A stretch of DNA of 64,000 nt. It comes from [Flavobacterium] thermophilum (GTDB taxonomy: Bacteria; Bacillota; Bacilli; Bacillales; Anoxybacillaceae). A program made the position numbers and the translations under genes. The stretch spans positions 1,488,001 to 1,552,000 of the forward strand of contig UGGS01000001.1 of NCBI GenBank assembly GCA_900450595.1, written 5' to 3'. The notes under the pieces were generated by a model. That model searched no databases, had not been told where the DNA came from, and saw only the letters and a program-made list of their open reading frames with translations. How positions within the stretch are numbered: the first letter of the stretch is position 1; each line of letters starts with the position of its first letter. Below are positions 45,674 to 54,958 of this stretch, in pieces.

Positions 45674-46864
45674 GTGCTTTCTATACCACTAGGATTGCCA
45701 GAATTTAAAGTGATTAAACAAGAACTTCTTTCCTATGGTTATGCGATTCATGTAGAGAAAACAGAGACACAGGAACGTTGCCCTCATTGTGGGTTTGCCA
45801 CTTCCTCTGTCCACGACAGACGGACAAGAAAAGTACGGGATTTGGCGATTTTCCATCAACCGGTGTACTTGTTCGTAAAGGTAAAGCGCTATCGGTGCCG
45901 GAATTGTTCCCAAGTGTTTTCCGCCTCTTTGGAATCGATTCAACCCAATCAACACTACACCAATCGATTTTGTGAGTACTTGTATGAACTTTGTGAAGGC
46001 TCCACCATTCAAGAGGTTAGCCGAAAGCACCGCATCCCATATACGACATTGGAACGCATCTATTACTCCATCGCATCGAAAAAAGCAAAAGAGCGTCAAA
46101 CAGCGATAGAAGCATCTTCTCAAGAAGAGATGGTGCTTAGCTTAGATGAAATCGCTGTAAAAAAGGGACATCAGTATGAAACCGTATTGATGGATGCCAA
46201 AGCTGGATCGGTCATGGGAATGCATGCCGATCGCCAATGTGACTCCGCCATCCACTTGTTGAGCCAAAATGTCCTGTCGAAAGAAAGGGTCCAAACGGTG
46301 ATTCTTGACATGTGGGAACCTTATCATAAGGCGGTTCGTGCCCTGTTTCCATCTGCTTCGATTGTCATCGATAAGTACCATGTGGTTCAAAAAGTGACAC
46401 AAGCCTTGGATCAAGCAAGAAAGGAATTTTCTCCATTGAAAAAGGCTCGATATCTTCTCTTAAAAGGATGTGAAAAGCTTCGTAAGGACCAACGGCTTCG
46501 ATTAGACGATATCTTGGAGGAGTATCCGGTACTTTCCATTGCCTATTATCTGAAAGAGTTGTTTCGGGATTTTTACCGAACCGATGGATATAACGAAGCA
46601 AAGGAACGCTTGGAAGAATGGATTCAGTTAGCCAAACAGAGCCCTTTTGCTTCTTTTCAGGAAGCAGCCAACACGCTTGAAAGGTGGAAGGAGCCTATTC
46701 TTTCCTACTTTTTGTGCCCATATACCAATGCCCGAATCGAGGGGACGAATCACAAGATCAAAAACATCAAACGCCGGGCATATGGCTATCGAAATCTAGA
46801 ACGGTTTCGTTTGCGTGTATTTCTGGAGTGTACAGGGAACACTACAGGTAGTCAGGTTGCTTAA
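45674..46864 (+). CDS. ISL3-family transposase
   Basis: A 396-residue intact transposase. The N-terminal zinc finger has CPHCGFAT and CRNCSQVF, followed by an HTH region (EVSRKHRIPYTTLERI). DDE acids are in LSLDEIAVKKGHQYE, VILDMWEPYHKAV and the C-terminal NARIEGTNHKIKNIKRRAYG. The GTG start at 45674 follows AAGGAGG. It is related to but distinct from the truncated ISL3 protein at 23700-24856. Confidence 0.92.
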   Translation: MLSIPLGLPEFKVIKQELLSYGYAIHVEKTETQERCPHCGFATSSVHDRRTRKVRDLAIFHQPVYLFVKVKRYRCRNCSQVFSASLESIQPNQHYTNRFCEYLYELCEGSTIQEVSRKHRIPYTTLERIYYSIASKKAKERQTAIEASSQEEMVLSLDEIAVKKGHQYETVLMDAKAGSVMGMHADRQCDSAIHLLSQNVLSKERVQTVILDMWEPYHKAVRALFPSASIVIDKYHVVQKVTQALDQARKEFSPLKKARYLLLKGCEKLRKDQRLRLDDILEEYPVLSIAYYLKELFRDFYRTDGYNEAKERLEEWIQLAKQSPFASFQEAANTLERWKEPILSYFLCPYTNARIEGTNHKIKNIKRRAYGYRNLERFRLRVFLECTGNTTGSQVA

Positions 46865-46870
46865 GCGCTC

Positions 46871-46974
46871 CCTTCTTCCGCTATCGGTATGATAGTTGGT
46901 AGAATGGAACCCGTCAAGGAAAGCACTTGACTGTTTCCATTCTACCAACTTCGTGGTCTGTATGCGGAAGAAGG
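46871..46974. repeat. Long three-segment inverted repeat at the ISL3 3' end
   Basis: Outer arms CCTTCTTCCGC/GCGGAAGAAGG (11 bp), middle arms GTTGGTAGAATGGAA/TTCCATTCTACCAAC (15 bp) and inner arms GTCAAG/CTTGAC are all perfect and nested between the transposase stop and the right end. Confidence 0.85.
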
Positions 46975-47093
46975 ATCCTGACTGATGAACCTATTTCATC
47001 CAGCTAACATGTTTCTGGGATTGAGTGGAAATCACAGAAAATGGTGAAGACCCACTGTAAATATATTAAAGGGAAGGAGGAATTTATAGTATT

Positions 47094-47130
47094 GGTCCAT
47101 CACTATAACCTGTACTTGACAAGCAATATG
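47094..47130 (+). repeat. ISL3-like terminus remnant
   Basis: GGTCCATCACTATAACC followed by TGTACTTGACAAGC resembles the ISL3 ends at 21702, 21849 and 24896. No transposase follows; the next gene starts at 47262. Confidence 0.5.
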
Positions 47131-47261
47131 TCAACTGGTTAGGAATGTGTCCAACATCCTTATCTCCTTTAATTAGGAATACTTGTAAGACTAGTCCTCT
47201 TTTGTTAGCTGAAGGAATCCGAAGGTCAATTAATATCATTCATGAAGGGAGTTTTTTCTTT

Positions 47262-47909
47262 ATGAAGAAACTATTGTCTTCTATTCTTGTTATCAGCTTC
47301 CTCTTTATGTCATTTAGTGTTTCGATAGCAGGTGCAGAAACACGAGAGAATAGAGATAGCATGACCAGAAAAAGTAATATATATCAAATCACGTATAACG
47401 GGGTTGAAATAATTATTAATTCCCCCGACAACATGATTGCATCAGAGAAAATAACGATCGTAAAGCAAATGATTGATTCAGAGCTACTGCGTTCTTCACC
47501 ATTTTTCGCCTCAAACAACAACCAAGTGATGCCCCAAGTGATCCCTAATCCAGGCGACGGAACTGTGATTGGAGCTAGATACTATGCTTTTGATAACGAT
47601 GCCGCTAAATTTGTAAGCAGTGTATTAAAGATGGGATTGACAGCTATTGCTACAGCAGCTGGATATACGTTTGGCCCCGGAGCGGCAACAACCATTGCTT
47701 CGATTTGTACATTAGCAGGGGAATATATTAATCTAAAACCATACTGGACAACAGTGAAAATCATACGGTATTACAGTGATTATTATGATCAGTATATATA
47801 CGACGCCTATCATTTTGTTTACAACGACAGTAAGCGAACAAATCTGAAACGAGTATACATTTCTGATGATATGATCAAAACGACGGGCAATGTATTGGAT
47901 ACATTCTGA
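47262..47909 (+). CDS. Secreted protein of unknown function, bacteriocin-like features
   Basis: A 215-residue protein. Residues 1-27 are a clear Sec signal peptide (MKKLLSSILVISFLFMSFSV, cleavage probably after AGA). A polar stretch is followed by a Gly/Ala-rich hydrophobic region (about residues 125-165: SVLKMGLTAIATAAGYTFGP) that could insert in a membrane, then a Tyr-rich tail (YYSDYYDQYIYDAYHF). The mature protein has one Cys. A small two-helix membrane protein follows at once, a layout seen for bacteriocins with immunity proteins. No family was recognised; the bacteriocin idea is inference. Confidence 0.7.
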   Translation: MKKLLSSILVISFLFMSFSVSIAGAETRENRDSMTRKSNIYQITYNGVEIIINSPDNMIASEKITIVKQMIDSELLRSSPFFASNNNQVMPQVIPNPGDGTVIGARYYAFDNDAAKFVSSVLKMGLTAIATAAGYTFGPGAATTIASICTLAGEYINLKPYWTTVKIIRYYSDYYDQYIYDAYHFVYNDSKRTNLKRVYISDDMIKTTGNVLDTF

Positions 47910-47923
47910 TAGAAGGAGAATCC

Positions 47924-48106
47924 ATGTCCATGAATCGAAAAAAAAGATTTGTCTTATTTGTCGCCTTGCTGATGATCATTTTCTTTTTCATCTACATGTT
48001 TGAAGAACAAGTGCTGCGCTTTTTAGACTACAAAGTGGTCAAATTGACGATGCTCATTTCTTTAATCACGATTATTGTCGGCGATGCCATTTATCGACGC
48101 ACGTAA
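47924..48106 (+). CDS. Small membrane protein, possible partner of the secreted protein
   Basis: A 60-residue protein with a basic start (MSMNRKKRF), one hydrophobic helix at about residues 10-27 and a second at 40-55, and a short charged tail. It begins 14 bases after the secreted protein stop with GAAGGAG upstream, so it is in the same operon. Size and topology suit an immunity protein or membrane anchor, but no homology was recognised. A terminator-like hairpin near 48193 closes the region. Confidence 0.6.
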   Translation: MSMNRKKRFVLFVALLMIIFFFIYMFEEQVLRFLDYKVVKLTMLISLITIIVGDAIYRRT

Positions 48107-48192
48107 TCAGATGCCCAGCGTGAACGGAAAGGTCTGCCGGGCGACGATATCGGGCAACTTACCGGTTGGAGAGAATTTTCATCAAGCACCAA

Positions 48193-48228
48193 AAAACCCT
48201 TAGAACCGCCTTCGGCTCTAAGGGTTTT
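48193..48228. terminator. Bidirectional terminator between the accessory genes and gndA
   Basis: AAAACCCTTAGA(A)CCG-CCTT-CGG(C)TCTAAGGGTTTT with T runs on both strands. Confidence 0.85.
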
Positions 48229-48232
48229 TCGC

Positions 48233-49642
<1,410 letters not shown>

Positions 49643-49798
49643 TGTCCAACGTCCCTTTCCGTTTTGGTTTGTTCATCAAACAACATACCATACGTTTGCG
49701 CTTTCCTGCAAGTTTTTCTAAACCGATTTAGGAACGAGGCGGCACGACGGACTTTGCTTGACCTGTCCATGCGAAAAGGGGCGTAACGCCCCTCATGC

Positions 49799-49993
49799 TT
49801 AGTAGCCTCCATAATGCGGGAATCCGTATGGTCCAAACGGGTAATGACCATAAGGCACGCCATACGGGAAGTGATGATAGCCGTCATACCCTCCATGCCA
49901 ATGATGATGGTGATAACCGTATGGAGGATAGCCGTAGCCGCCAACGTACGGCGGATAAAATCCGCCCATATACGGACCGAACGGTCGAACCAT
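49799..49993 (-). CDS. Gly/Tyr/His/Pro-rich small protein, probably a spore coat protein
   Basis: A 64-residue protein, almost entirely Gly, Tyr, Pro and His (GGYGYPPYGYHHHHWHGGYD, then PYGVPYGHYPFGPYGFPHYG). It has no Cys, Lys or Glu. Low-complexity proteins of this kind are common in Bacillales spore coats and crusts (CotG/YeeK-like composition), where Tyr can be cross-linked. GAGGAGGCG before the start makes translation credible. Not a named family; the coat role is inferred from composition. Confidence 0.7.
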   Translation of the reverse strand: MVRPFGPYMGGFYPPYVGGYGYPPYGYHHHHWHGGYDGYHHFPYGVPYGHYPFGPYGFPHYGGY

Positions 49994-50074
49994 GGAATGC
50001 GCCTCCTCTCATGTGTTGAAGTTCATTTCCATGGTTAGGATATGCGCGGAAGAAAAAACGGTATAGGCAAACAC

Positions 50075-50569
50075 CTATACCGTCTCTTCCTCTTGGATGA
50101 CCTGGGCCGCGGCCTGGGCGGCGGCCACTTGCTCGCGAATCGCGTCCGCTTCTTCCAAATGGGCAAACAAGACGCGCGGATCCAGCACCGTGAGCAACCG
50201 CTCCGGCAGCGTCGCGATCCCGACGACATACGGCGTGCGCTCCGCGGATACGAGCTGCAGCGGTTTGATGGCTTCCGGTTCAATATCGACAATTTCCTTT
50301 GCTTCGTCAACGATAAACGCCACCGACAACCCGTCGACCGCGGCGACGACAAGACGCGTCTGCTCGGTTTCCTCGATCGCTTTCCCATATAGAAGCTTTC
50401 GCATATCGAGCACCGGCGCGAGCTCGCCGCGGATGCGCGCGACGCCCGCCATACAATCCGGCATATGCGGCACGGCCGTCGGCGCCGTCATTTTCTCAAT
50501 CGAGACGACATACGCGATCGAGACGGCGTACTGTTCCCGCTCGACGCGAAACACCACGTATTTGTCCAT
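50075..50569 (-). CDS. CheW-like chemotaxis coupling protein
   Basis: A 164-residue protein with one CheW domain (about residues 1-140: YVVFRVEREQYAVSIAYVVS, GVARIRGELAPVLDMRKLL, AFIVDEAKEIVDI). CheW bridges chemoreceptors and the CheA kinase. The last 25 residues form an Ala/Gln/Glu-rich helix not usual for CheW. No receiver domain is attached, so it is not CheV. It is isolated from other che genes. The start at 50569 has GAGGTGGCGG upstream. Confidence 0.87.
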   Translation of the reverse strand: MDKYVVFRVEREQYAVSIAYVVSIEKMTAPTAVPHMPDCMAGVARIRGELAPVLDMRKLLYGKAIEETEQTRLVVAAVDGLSVAFIVDEAKEIVDIEPEAIKPLQLVSAERTPYVVGIATLPERLLTVLDPRVLFAHLEEADAIREQVAAAQAAAQVIQEEETV

Positions 50570-50656
50570 TCCCCCGCCACCTCTTTCGTGATTCGCACTC
50601 TGCTTTTTTTATCGGCTCATTCCGGCCGAATGTTTACCGAAAGGTTCAAGAAAAAA

Positions 50657-50679
50657 GAGCATCCAGCCTCGGGATGCTC
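50657..50679 (-). terminator. Terminator of the PepT-like peptidase gene
   Basis: GAGCATCC-AGCCTCG-GGATGCTC overlapping the stop region, followed by TTTTTT on the minus strand. Confidence 0.8.
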
Positions 50680-51802
50680 ATTCGGCATTGGCGACTTCCT
50701 CGACAATGGCGACAACCATCTCTGTCAGCTTCACCAGCTCTTCAATCGGCATCCGCTCATTCGTCGTATGGATTTCTTCGTAGCCGACTGCGAGGTTGAC
50801 CGTCGGAATGCCGAAGCCGGCGATGATGTTGGCATCGCTGCCGCCGCCGCTTTTCTCCAGCTTGCACGGCCGTCCGATGTTCGCCGCCGCCCGTTTGGCG
50901 ACCTCGACGACATGGTCGCCGTCGCTGAACTTAAAGCCCGGGTACATCACTTCCACTTCGACATCGGCGCGCCCCCCCATTTCCGCGGCAACCGTTTCAA
51001 ACGCCTCTTTCATTTTCGCCACTTGCGCTTCCATTTTTTCCGGAACGAGGGAACGGGCTTCCGCTAAAATATCAACGCGGTCGCAGACGATGTTCGTTTG
51101 CGTGCCGCCTTCAAAGCGGCCGATGTTCGCCGTCGTCTCCTCGTCGATGCGGCCGAGCGGCATTTTTGCGATCGCCTTCGCCGCAATCGTAATGGCAGAC
51201 ACTCCTTTTTCCGGCGCCACGCCGGCATGGGCAGTTTTGCCGTGCACAACGACTTTCAGCTTCGCCTGCGTCGGGGCGGCGACGACGATGTTGCCGACTT
51301 TGCCGTCGCTGTCCAAGGCATAGCCGTATTTCGCTTGAATGAGCGACGGGTCAAGCGCCTTCGCCCCGACAAGCCCCGACTCTTCGCCGACGGTGATGAT
51401 AAACTGGATTACGCCGTGCGGGATGTTTTGTTCTTTCAACACGCGAATCGCTTCCAACATGGCCGCCAAGCCCGCCTTGTCGTCCGCCCCTAAAATCGTC
51501 GTCCCGTCGGTGACGACATAGCCGTCTTGGACCGACGGTTTCACCCCTTTGCCCGGCACGACCGTATCCATATGCGACGTGAAGTAAATCGGGTCGACCC
51601 CGTCTTTCGTCGCGGCGAGCGTGCAAATCAAGTTGCCTGCCCCATGCCCCGTTTTCGCGGCCGCATCGTCTTCGATCACATCGAGGCCAAGCGCTTCAAA
51701 CTTTTGTTTGAGCACCTTCGCAATGTCCCCTTCATGCTTCGTTTCCGAATCGATTTGCACAAGTTCCAAAAATTCGTCGACAAGACGCTGTTCATTGACC
51801 AT
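50678..51802 (-). CDS. yqjE: PepT-like M20 family peptidase (YqjE)
   Basis: A 374-residue zinc aminopeptidase of family M20 (tripeptidase-T-like, PepT2 group). Metal ligands and catalytic acids: YFTSHMDTVVPG (His, Asp), GADDKAGLAAML (bridging Asp), TVGEESGLVGA (Glu-Glu), YALDSDG (Asp) and the C-terminal YEEIHTTNERM (His). The dimerisation domain lies between. The start at 51802 follows AGGAGGAAAAAAGCG. It matches yqjE of Bacillus, next to yqjD and yqjC. Confidence 0.9.
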   Translation of the reverse strand: MVNEQRLVDEFLELVQIDSETKHEGDIAKVLKQKFEALGLDVIEDDAAAKTGHGAGNLICTLAATKDGVDPIYFTSHMDTVVPGKGVKPSVQDGYVVTDGTTILGADDKAGLAAMLEAIRVLKEQNIPHGVIQFIITVGEESGLVGAKALDPSLIQAKYGYALDSDGKVGNIVVAAPTQAKLKVVVHGKTAHAGVAPEKGVSAITIAAKAIAKMPLGRIDEETTANIGRFEGGTQTNIVCDRVDILAEARSLVPEKMEAQVAKMKEAFETVAAEMGGRADVEVEVMYPGFKFSDGDHVVEVAKRAAANIGRPCKLEKSGGGSDANIIAGFGIPTVNLAVGYEEIHTTNERMPIEELVKLTEMVVAIVEEVANAE

Positions 51803-51859
51803 CGCTTTTTTCCTCCTGCTTATGTACTCCACCTTAAGTATACCGAAATGTTCCGCCAA

Positions 51860-52062
51860 GAGCCAAACCGGACGCCGGAACGATCAAAACGCTGCAAACG
51901 TATAAGAACGCGCTTGAGATGTACCGATACGGGCTGCCTGACCGCCTCTCAACGAGCGAGCTTTCATCCGCTCCCGCTGCGGCAAACGGCCACGCCGCCC
52001 CCATCTAAAATATCGTTTGCCGCGAAAAAGGCTCCCGTTGCTTGCCGGACGCCTTCCATCGT
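51860..52062. other. Intergenic region between yqjE and yqjD
   Basis: About 200 bases. It contains CGGCAAACG/CGTTTGCCG arms at about 51980-52025, a possible terminator for yqjD. No gene was recognised. Confidence 0.4.
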
Positions 52063-53613
52063 TTACAGCGGAATGTTGCCATGTTTTTTCTTCGGCCGCT
52101 CCTCGTGCTTGTTTCGAAGCATCTCGAGCGCCTGAATGAGCTTGATTCTCGTATCGCGCGGGTCGATGACGTCATCGATCATGCCGTATTTGGCGGCGAC
52201 ATACGGATTGGCGAATTTCTCGCGGTATTCGGCAATTTTTTGCGCCCGCGTTTCTTCCGGATTCGGACTTTTTTCAATTTCGCTCGCGAAAATGATGTTC
52301 GCCGCCCCTTGCGGCCCCATGACGGCCACTTCGGCGTTCGGCCACGCATAGACGACATCGGCGCCGATCGATTTGCTGTTTAAGGCGACGTACGCGCCGC
52401 CGTACGCTTTCCGCAAAATGACCGTAATTTTCGGCACGGTCGCTTCCGAGTAGGCGTACAAAATTTTCGCCCCATGGCGGATGATGCCGCCGTGCTCCTG
52501 CTTGACGCCCGGGAAAAAGCCGGTGACGTCCTCAAACGTAATGATCGGGATGTTGAACGAATCGCAAAAGCGGATAAACCGCGCCGCCTTATCGGACGAG
52601 TCGATGTCCAGCCCGCCGGCCATAAACTTCGGCTGGTTGCACACAAGCCCGACCACTTCGCCTTTAATGCGGGCAAAGCCGATCACGATGTTTTTCGCGA
52701 AATCTTTTTGCACCTCAAAAAACGATCCGTCATCGACGACGTGGGCGATGACGTGGCGCACATCGTACGGGCGGACGGCGTCAATCGGCACGACATCGGC
52801 CAAATCGGGGCGGTAGTCGTCCCCATCCGGAATCGGGCCAAACGGCGGCTTTTCGTTGTTGTTGGACGGCAAATAGCCCAAGAGCCGCCGCACTTCAGCG
52901 AGCGCCTCCTCTTCATTCGCTGCCGCAAAGTGGGCGTTGCCGCTGATCGTGTTGTGCACGCGGGCGCCGCCTAAATCTTCAGCGCTGATTTTCTCCCCGG
53001 TCACCGCTTCAATCACTTTCGGACCGGTGATGAACATTTGGCTCGTTTTTTCGACCATGAACACAAAATCGGTGATGGCCGGCGAATAGACGGCCCCGCC
53101 GGCGCACGGCCCCATAATGACGGAAATTTGCGGGATGACGCCGGAATAAATGGCGTTGCGGTAAAAAATGTGTCCGTACCCGTCAAGCGACAAGACCCCT
53201 TCTTGAATGCGGGCGCCGCCCGAATCGTTCAAACCGATGACCGGCGCCCCGGTTTTCGCTGCCAAATCCATGATGTTCGCAATTTTTTTCGCGTGCATTT
53301 CCCCAAGCGCCCCGCCGAAGACGGTGAAATCTTGCGAAAACACAAACACGGTGCGGCCGTTGATCTTCCCGTAGCCGGTCACCACCCCGTCACCCGGCCC
53401 CTTCTTTTCCCCGAGGCCAAAATCGGTGCAGCGGTGCTCGATGAACGGATTGAGTTCGACAAACGTTCCTTCATCCAATAGCAAGTCAATCCGCTCGCGC
53501 GCCGTCAGCTTCCCTTTCGCGTGCTGCTGTTCAATTTTCTCATCGCCCCCGCCCAGTTCAATCTCGCGTCGGCGGTCATATAATTCATTGATTTTGTCGT
53601 ACATGTCGCTCAT
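52063..53613 (-). CDS. yqjD: Acyl-CoA carboxylase carboxyltransferase subunit (YqjD)
   Basis: A 516-residue carboxyltransferase of the propionyl-/methylmalonyl-CoA class. The two crotonase-like halves are visible: GLNDSGGARIQEGV and MGPCAGGAVYSPAITDF (first oxyanion region), then the second half with DVTGFFPGVKQEHGGIIRHG and VILRKAYGGAYVALNSK. It transfers a carboxyl group from biotin to an acyl-CoA. With the adjacent methylmalonyl-CoA epimerase and the mutase genes about 6 kb away it implies propionyl-CoA carboxylation. It overlaps mce by 4 bases. A biotin carboxylase subunit is not in the window. Confidence 0.93.
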   Translation of the reverse strand: MSDMYDKINELYDRRREIELGGGDEKIEQQHAKGKLTARERIDLLLDEGTFVELNPFIEHRCTDFGLGEKKGPGDGVVTGYGKINGRTVFVFSQDFTVFGGALGEMHAKKIANIMDLAAKTGAPVIGLNDSGGARIQEGVLSLDGYGHIFYRNAIYSGVIPQISVIMGPCAGGAVYSPAITDFVFMVEKTSQMFITGPKVIEAVTGEKISAEDLGGARVHNTISGNAHFAAANEEEALAEVRRLLGYLPSNNNEKPPFGPIPDGDDYRPDLADVVPIDAVRPYDVRHVIAHVVDDGSFFEVQKDFAKNIVIGFARIKGEVVGLVCNQPKFMAGGLDIDSSDKAARFIRFCDSFNIPIITFEDVTGFFPGVKQEHGGIIRHGAKILYAYSEATVPKITVILRKAYGGAYVALNSKSIGADVVYAWPNAEVAVMGPQGAANIIFASEIEKSPNPEETRAQKIAEYREKFANPYVAAKYGMIDDVIDPRDTRIKLIQALEMLRNKHEERPKKKHGNIPL

Positions 53614-54032
53614 TGGTGTCCCTCCGTTTTCGGCCGTTCACAAAGCTCATACAACACGCCGCCGGTCGATTTCGGGTGCATGAACGCGACCCATGCCCCG
53701 CCGGCGCCGCGTTTCGGCGCATCTTGAATCATGCGGATGCCATGCTCCTTGAGCTCACGGATGCGCTCGGCGATGTCCTCGACGCCAAGCGCCACGTGAT
53801 GAATCCCTTCACCGCGCTTCTCGATAAATGTCGCCACCGCGCTCTCTGGCGACAGCGGCTCAAGAAGTTCAATTTTCGCCTCTCCCGCCTGCAAAAACGC
53901 CACTTTCACCTGCTCCGACTCGACTTCCTCGATGCCAAGAAACGGCAGGCCGAGCACATCCGTATAAAACGGAAGCGCTTTCTCGATCGAGCGGACGGCA
54001 ATGCCGATATGGTCGACTTTTTTCACTTCCAT
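53610..54032 (-). CDS. mce: Methylmalonyl-CoA epimerase
   Basis: A 140-residue VOC-fold (glyoxalase-like) protein that interconverts (S)- and (R)-methylmalonyl-CoA. Metal-site segments are KKVDHIGIAVRS (His), KIELLEPL, GIHHVALGVEDI (His) and TGGVLYELCE (Glu). The start at 54032 follows AAAGGGGATG; the longer frame is not conserved. It overlaps yqjD by 4 bases, matching yqjC-yqjD of Bacillus, so carboxylase and epimerase are co-translated. Confidence 0.92.
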   Translation of the reverse strand: MEVKKVDHIGIAVRSIEKALPFYTDVLGLPFLGIEEVESEQVKVAFLQAGEAKIELLEPLSPESAVATFIEKRGEGIHHVALGVEDIAERIRELKEHGIRMIQDAPKRGAGGAWVAFMHPKSTGGVLYELCERPKTEGHQ

Positions 54033-54246
54033 CGTCTGCATCCCCTTTGCCGCAAAATGATGAGGCCAACATTTTATTATTCGCCGTTTCGACAAAAAAT
54101 CCTGCTTTTTTTTGTTTTTCTTTGTCTGCGCAACGGTCAAGCCATGGAGCGGTCCGTTTCATCTCTCATCCTGCTTTTTTCCTTGTCCGCCCTGCGGTTT
54201 GCCGTTACAATAAACGTAGAACAGCGGACGGAAGGAGGACGGACCG

Positions 54247-54339
54247 TTGTCGCGGAAAACGCAAAAATTCATCGTGTATGTAATGCTCATTTGCATGCTG
54301 CTGACGACGCTCCTCGCCGGCATCAGCATGTGGTTTTAA
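54247..54339 (+). CDS. prli42: Prli42-like stressosome-associated miniprotein
   Basis: A 30-residue ORF with a TTG start behind GGAAGGAGG. It has a basic N-terminus (SRKTQKFIVYVML) and one transmembrane helix ending ICMLLTTLLAGISMWF. This fits Prli42, the membrane miniprotein that anchors the stressosome in Listeria and Bacillales. It is the right size and has the K-T-Q-K start. It is divergent from mce and followed by a strong terminator. Confidence 0.85.
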   Translation: MSRKTQKFIVYVMLICMLLTTLLAGISMWF

Positions 54340-54352
54340 ACCTGCCCAAAAA

Positions 54353-54381
54353 AACGCAAGCTCCGAAACGGAGCTTGCGTT
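54353..54381. terminator. Bidirectional terminator between prli42 and the L,D-transpeptidase gene
   Basis: AACGCAAGCTCC-GAAA-GGAGCTTGCGTT (AAACG loop region) with A and T runs on each side. Confidence 0.9.
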
Positions 54382-54383
54382 TT

Positions 54384-54890
54384 TCATCGGACAGCGCCGT
54401 ACCGTTTGGCAATGGCGTAAAGCGATTCGTTGCTGCGGAGAATGAGCACACGGGCGCCAATCGGCACCCGTTCATACAAATGCTCGACATCGCGGTTGTG
54501 CATGCGCACGCAGCCTTGCGAAACGTAGCCGCCAATCGACGCCGGGTTGTTCGTGCCGTGAATGCCGTAGATGCGCCCGTCCGTCCCGCGCGCGTTAAAG
54601 CCGATCCACCTTGCGCCGAGCGGATTGTTCGGCGCCCCGCCTGGAATGTTCTTTTTCCGATAATACGGGTATTTCGCCTTCACCGTCACCGTAAACATTC
54701 CTTCCGGCGTCAAATCGGTATTGACCCCGGTCGCCACGGGATAAACGGCTTCGATGCGGCCGTCGCGGACGAGCGCGAGCTTATTGATCGCTTTGTTCAC
54801 AATGACAAGCGGCTTCGCCTCCGCCGCTGTCTGGAAAGGCGCCCCCAACACTGCGGTTATCACGAGACAAATGGCCAACCATACCCGCAT
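54384..54890 (-). CDS. Secreted L,D-transpeptidase (YkuD domain)
   Basis: A 168-residue exported cell-wall enzyme. Residues 1-23 are a signal peptide (MRVWLAICLVITAVLGAPFQ). The YkuD catalytic motif IYGIHGTNNPASIGGYVSQG then CVRMHN carries the His and the nucleophilic Cys. It forms 3-3 cross-links in peptidoglycan or acts in spore cortex/coat maturation; the closest B. subtilis position suggests YqjB. The start at 54890 follows AAAGGATGG. No LysM domain is attached. Confidence 0.9.
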   Translation of the reverse strand: MRVWLAICLVITAVLGAPFQTAAEAKPLVIVNKAINKLALVRDGRIEAVYPVATGVNTDLTPEGMFTVTVKAKYPYYRKKNIPGGAPNNPLGARWIGFNARGTDGRIYGIHGTNNPASIGGYVSQGCVRMHNRDVEHLYERVPIGARVLILRSNESLYAIAKRYGAVR

Positions 54891-54958
54891 ATCCGTCCAT
54901 CCTTTGCTTGAATGTTTGGCTATAGTGTGCGCCAAAACGGATGGACATATGCCCTGCA

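Larger units (their letters stand above)
45570..46991 (+). mobile_element. ISL3-family insertion sequence
   Basis: Left end GGTTCATCACCAAATTTTGTG, right end ...TGATGAACC. It encloses one intact transposase gene and a multi-stem inverted repeat at its 3' end. About 1.42 kb. No clear target duplication was seen. Confidence 0.8.
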
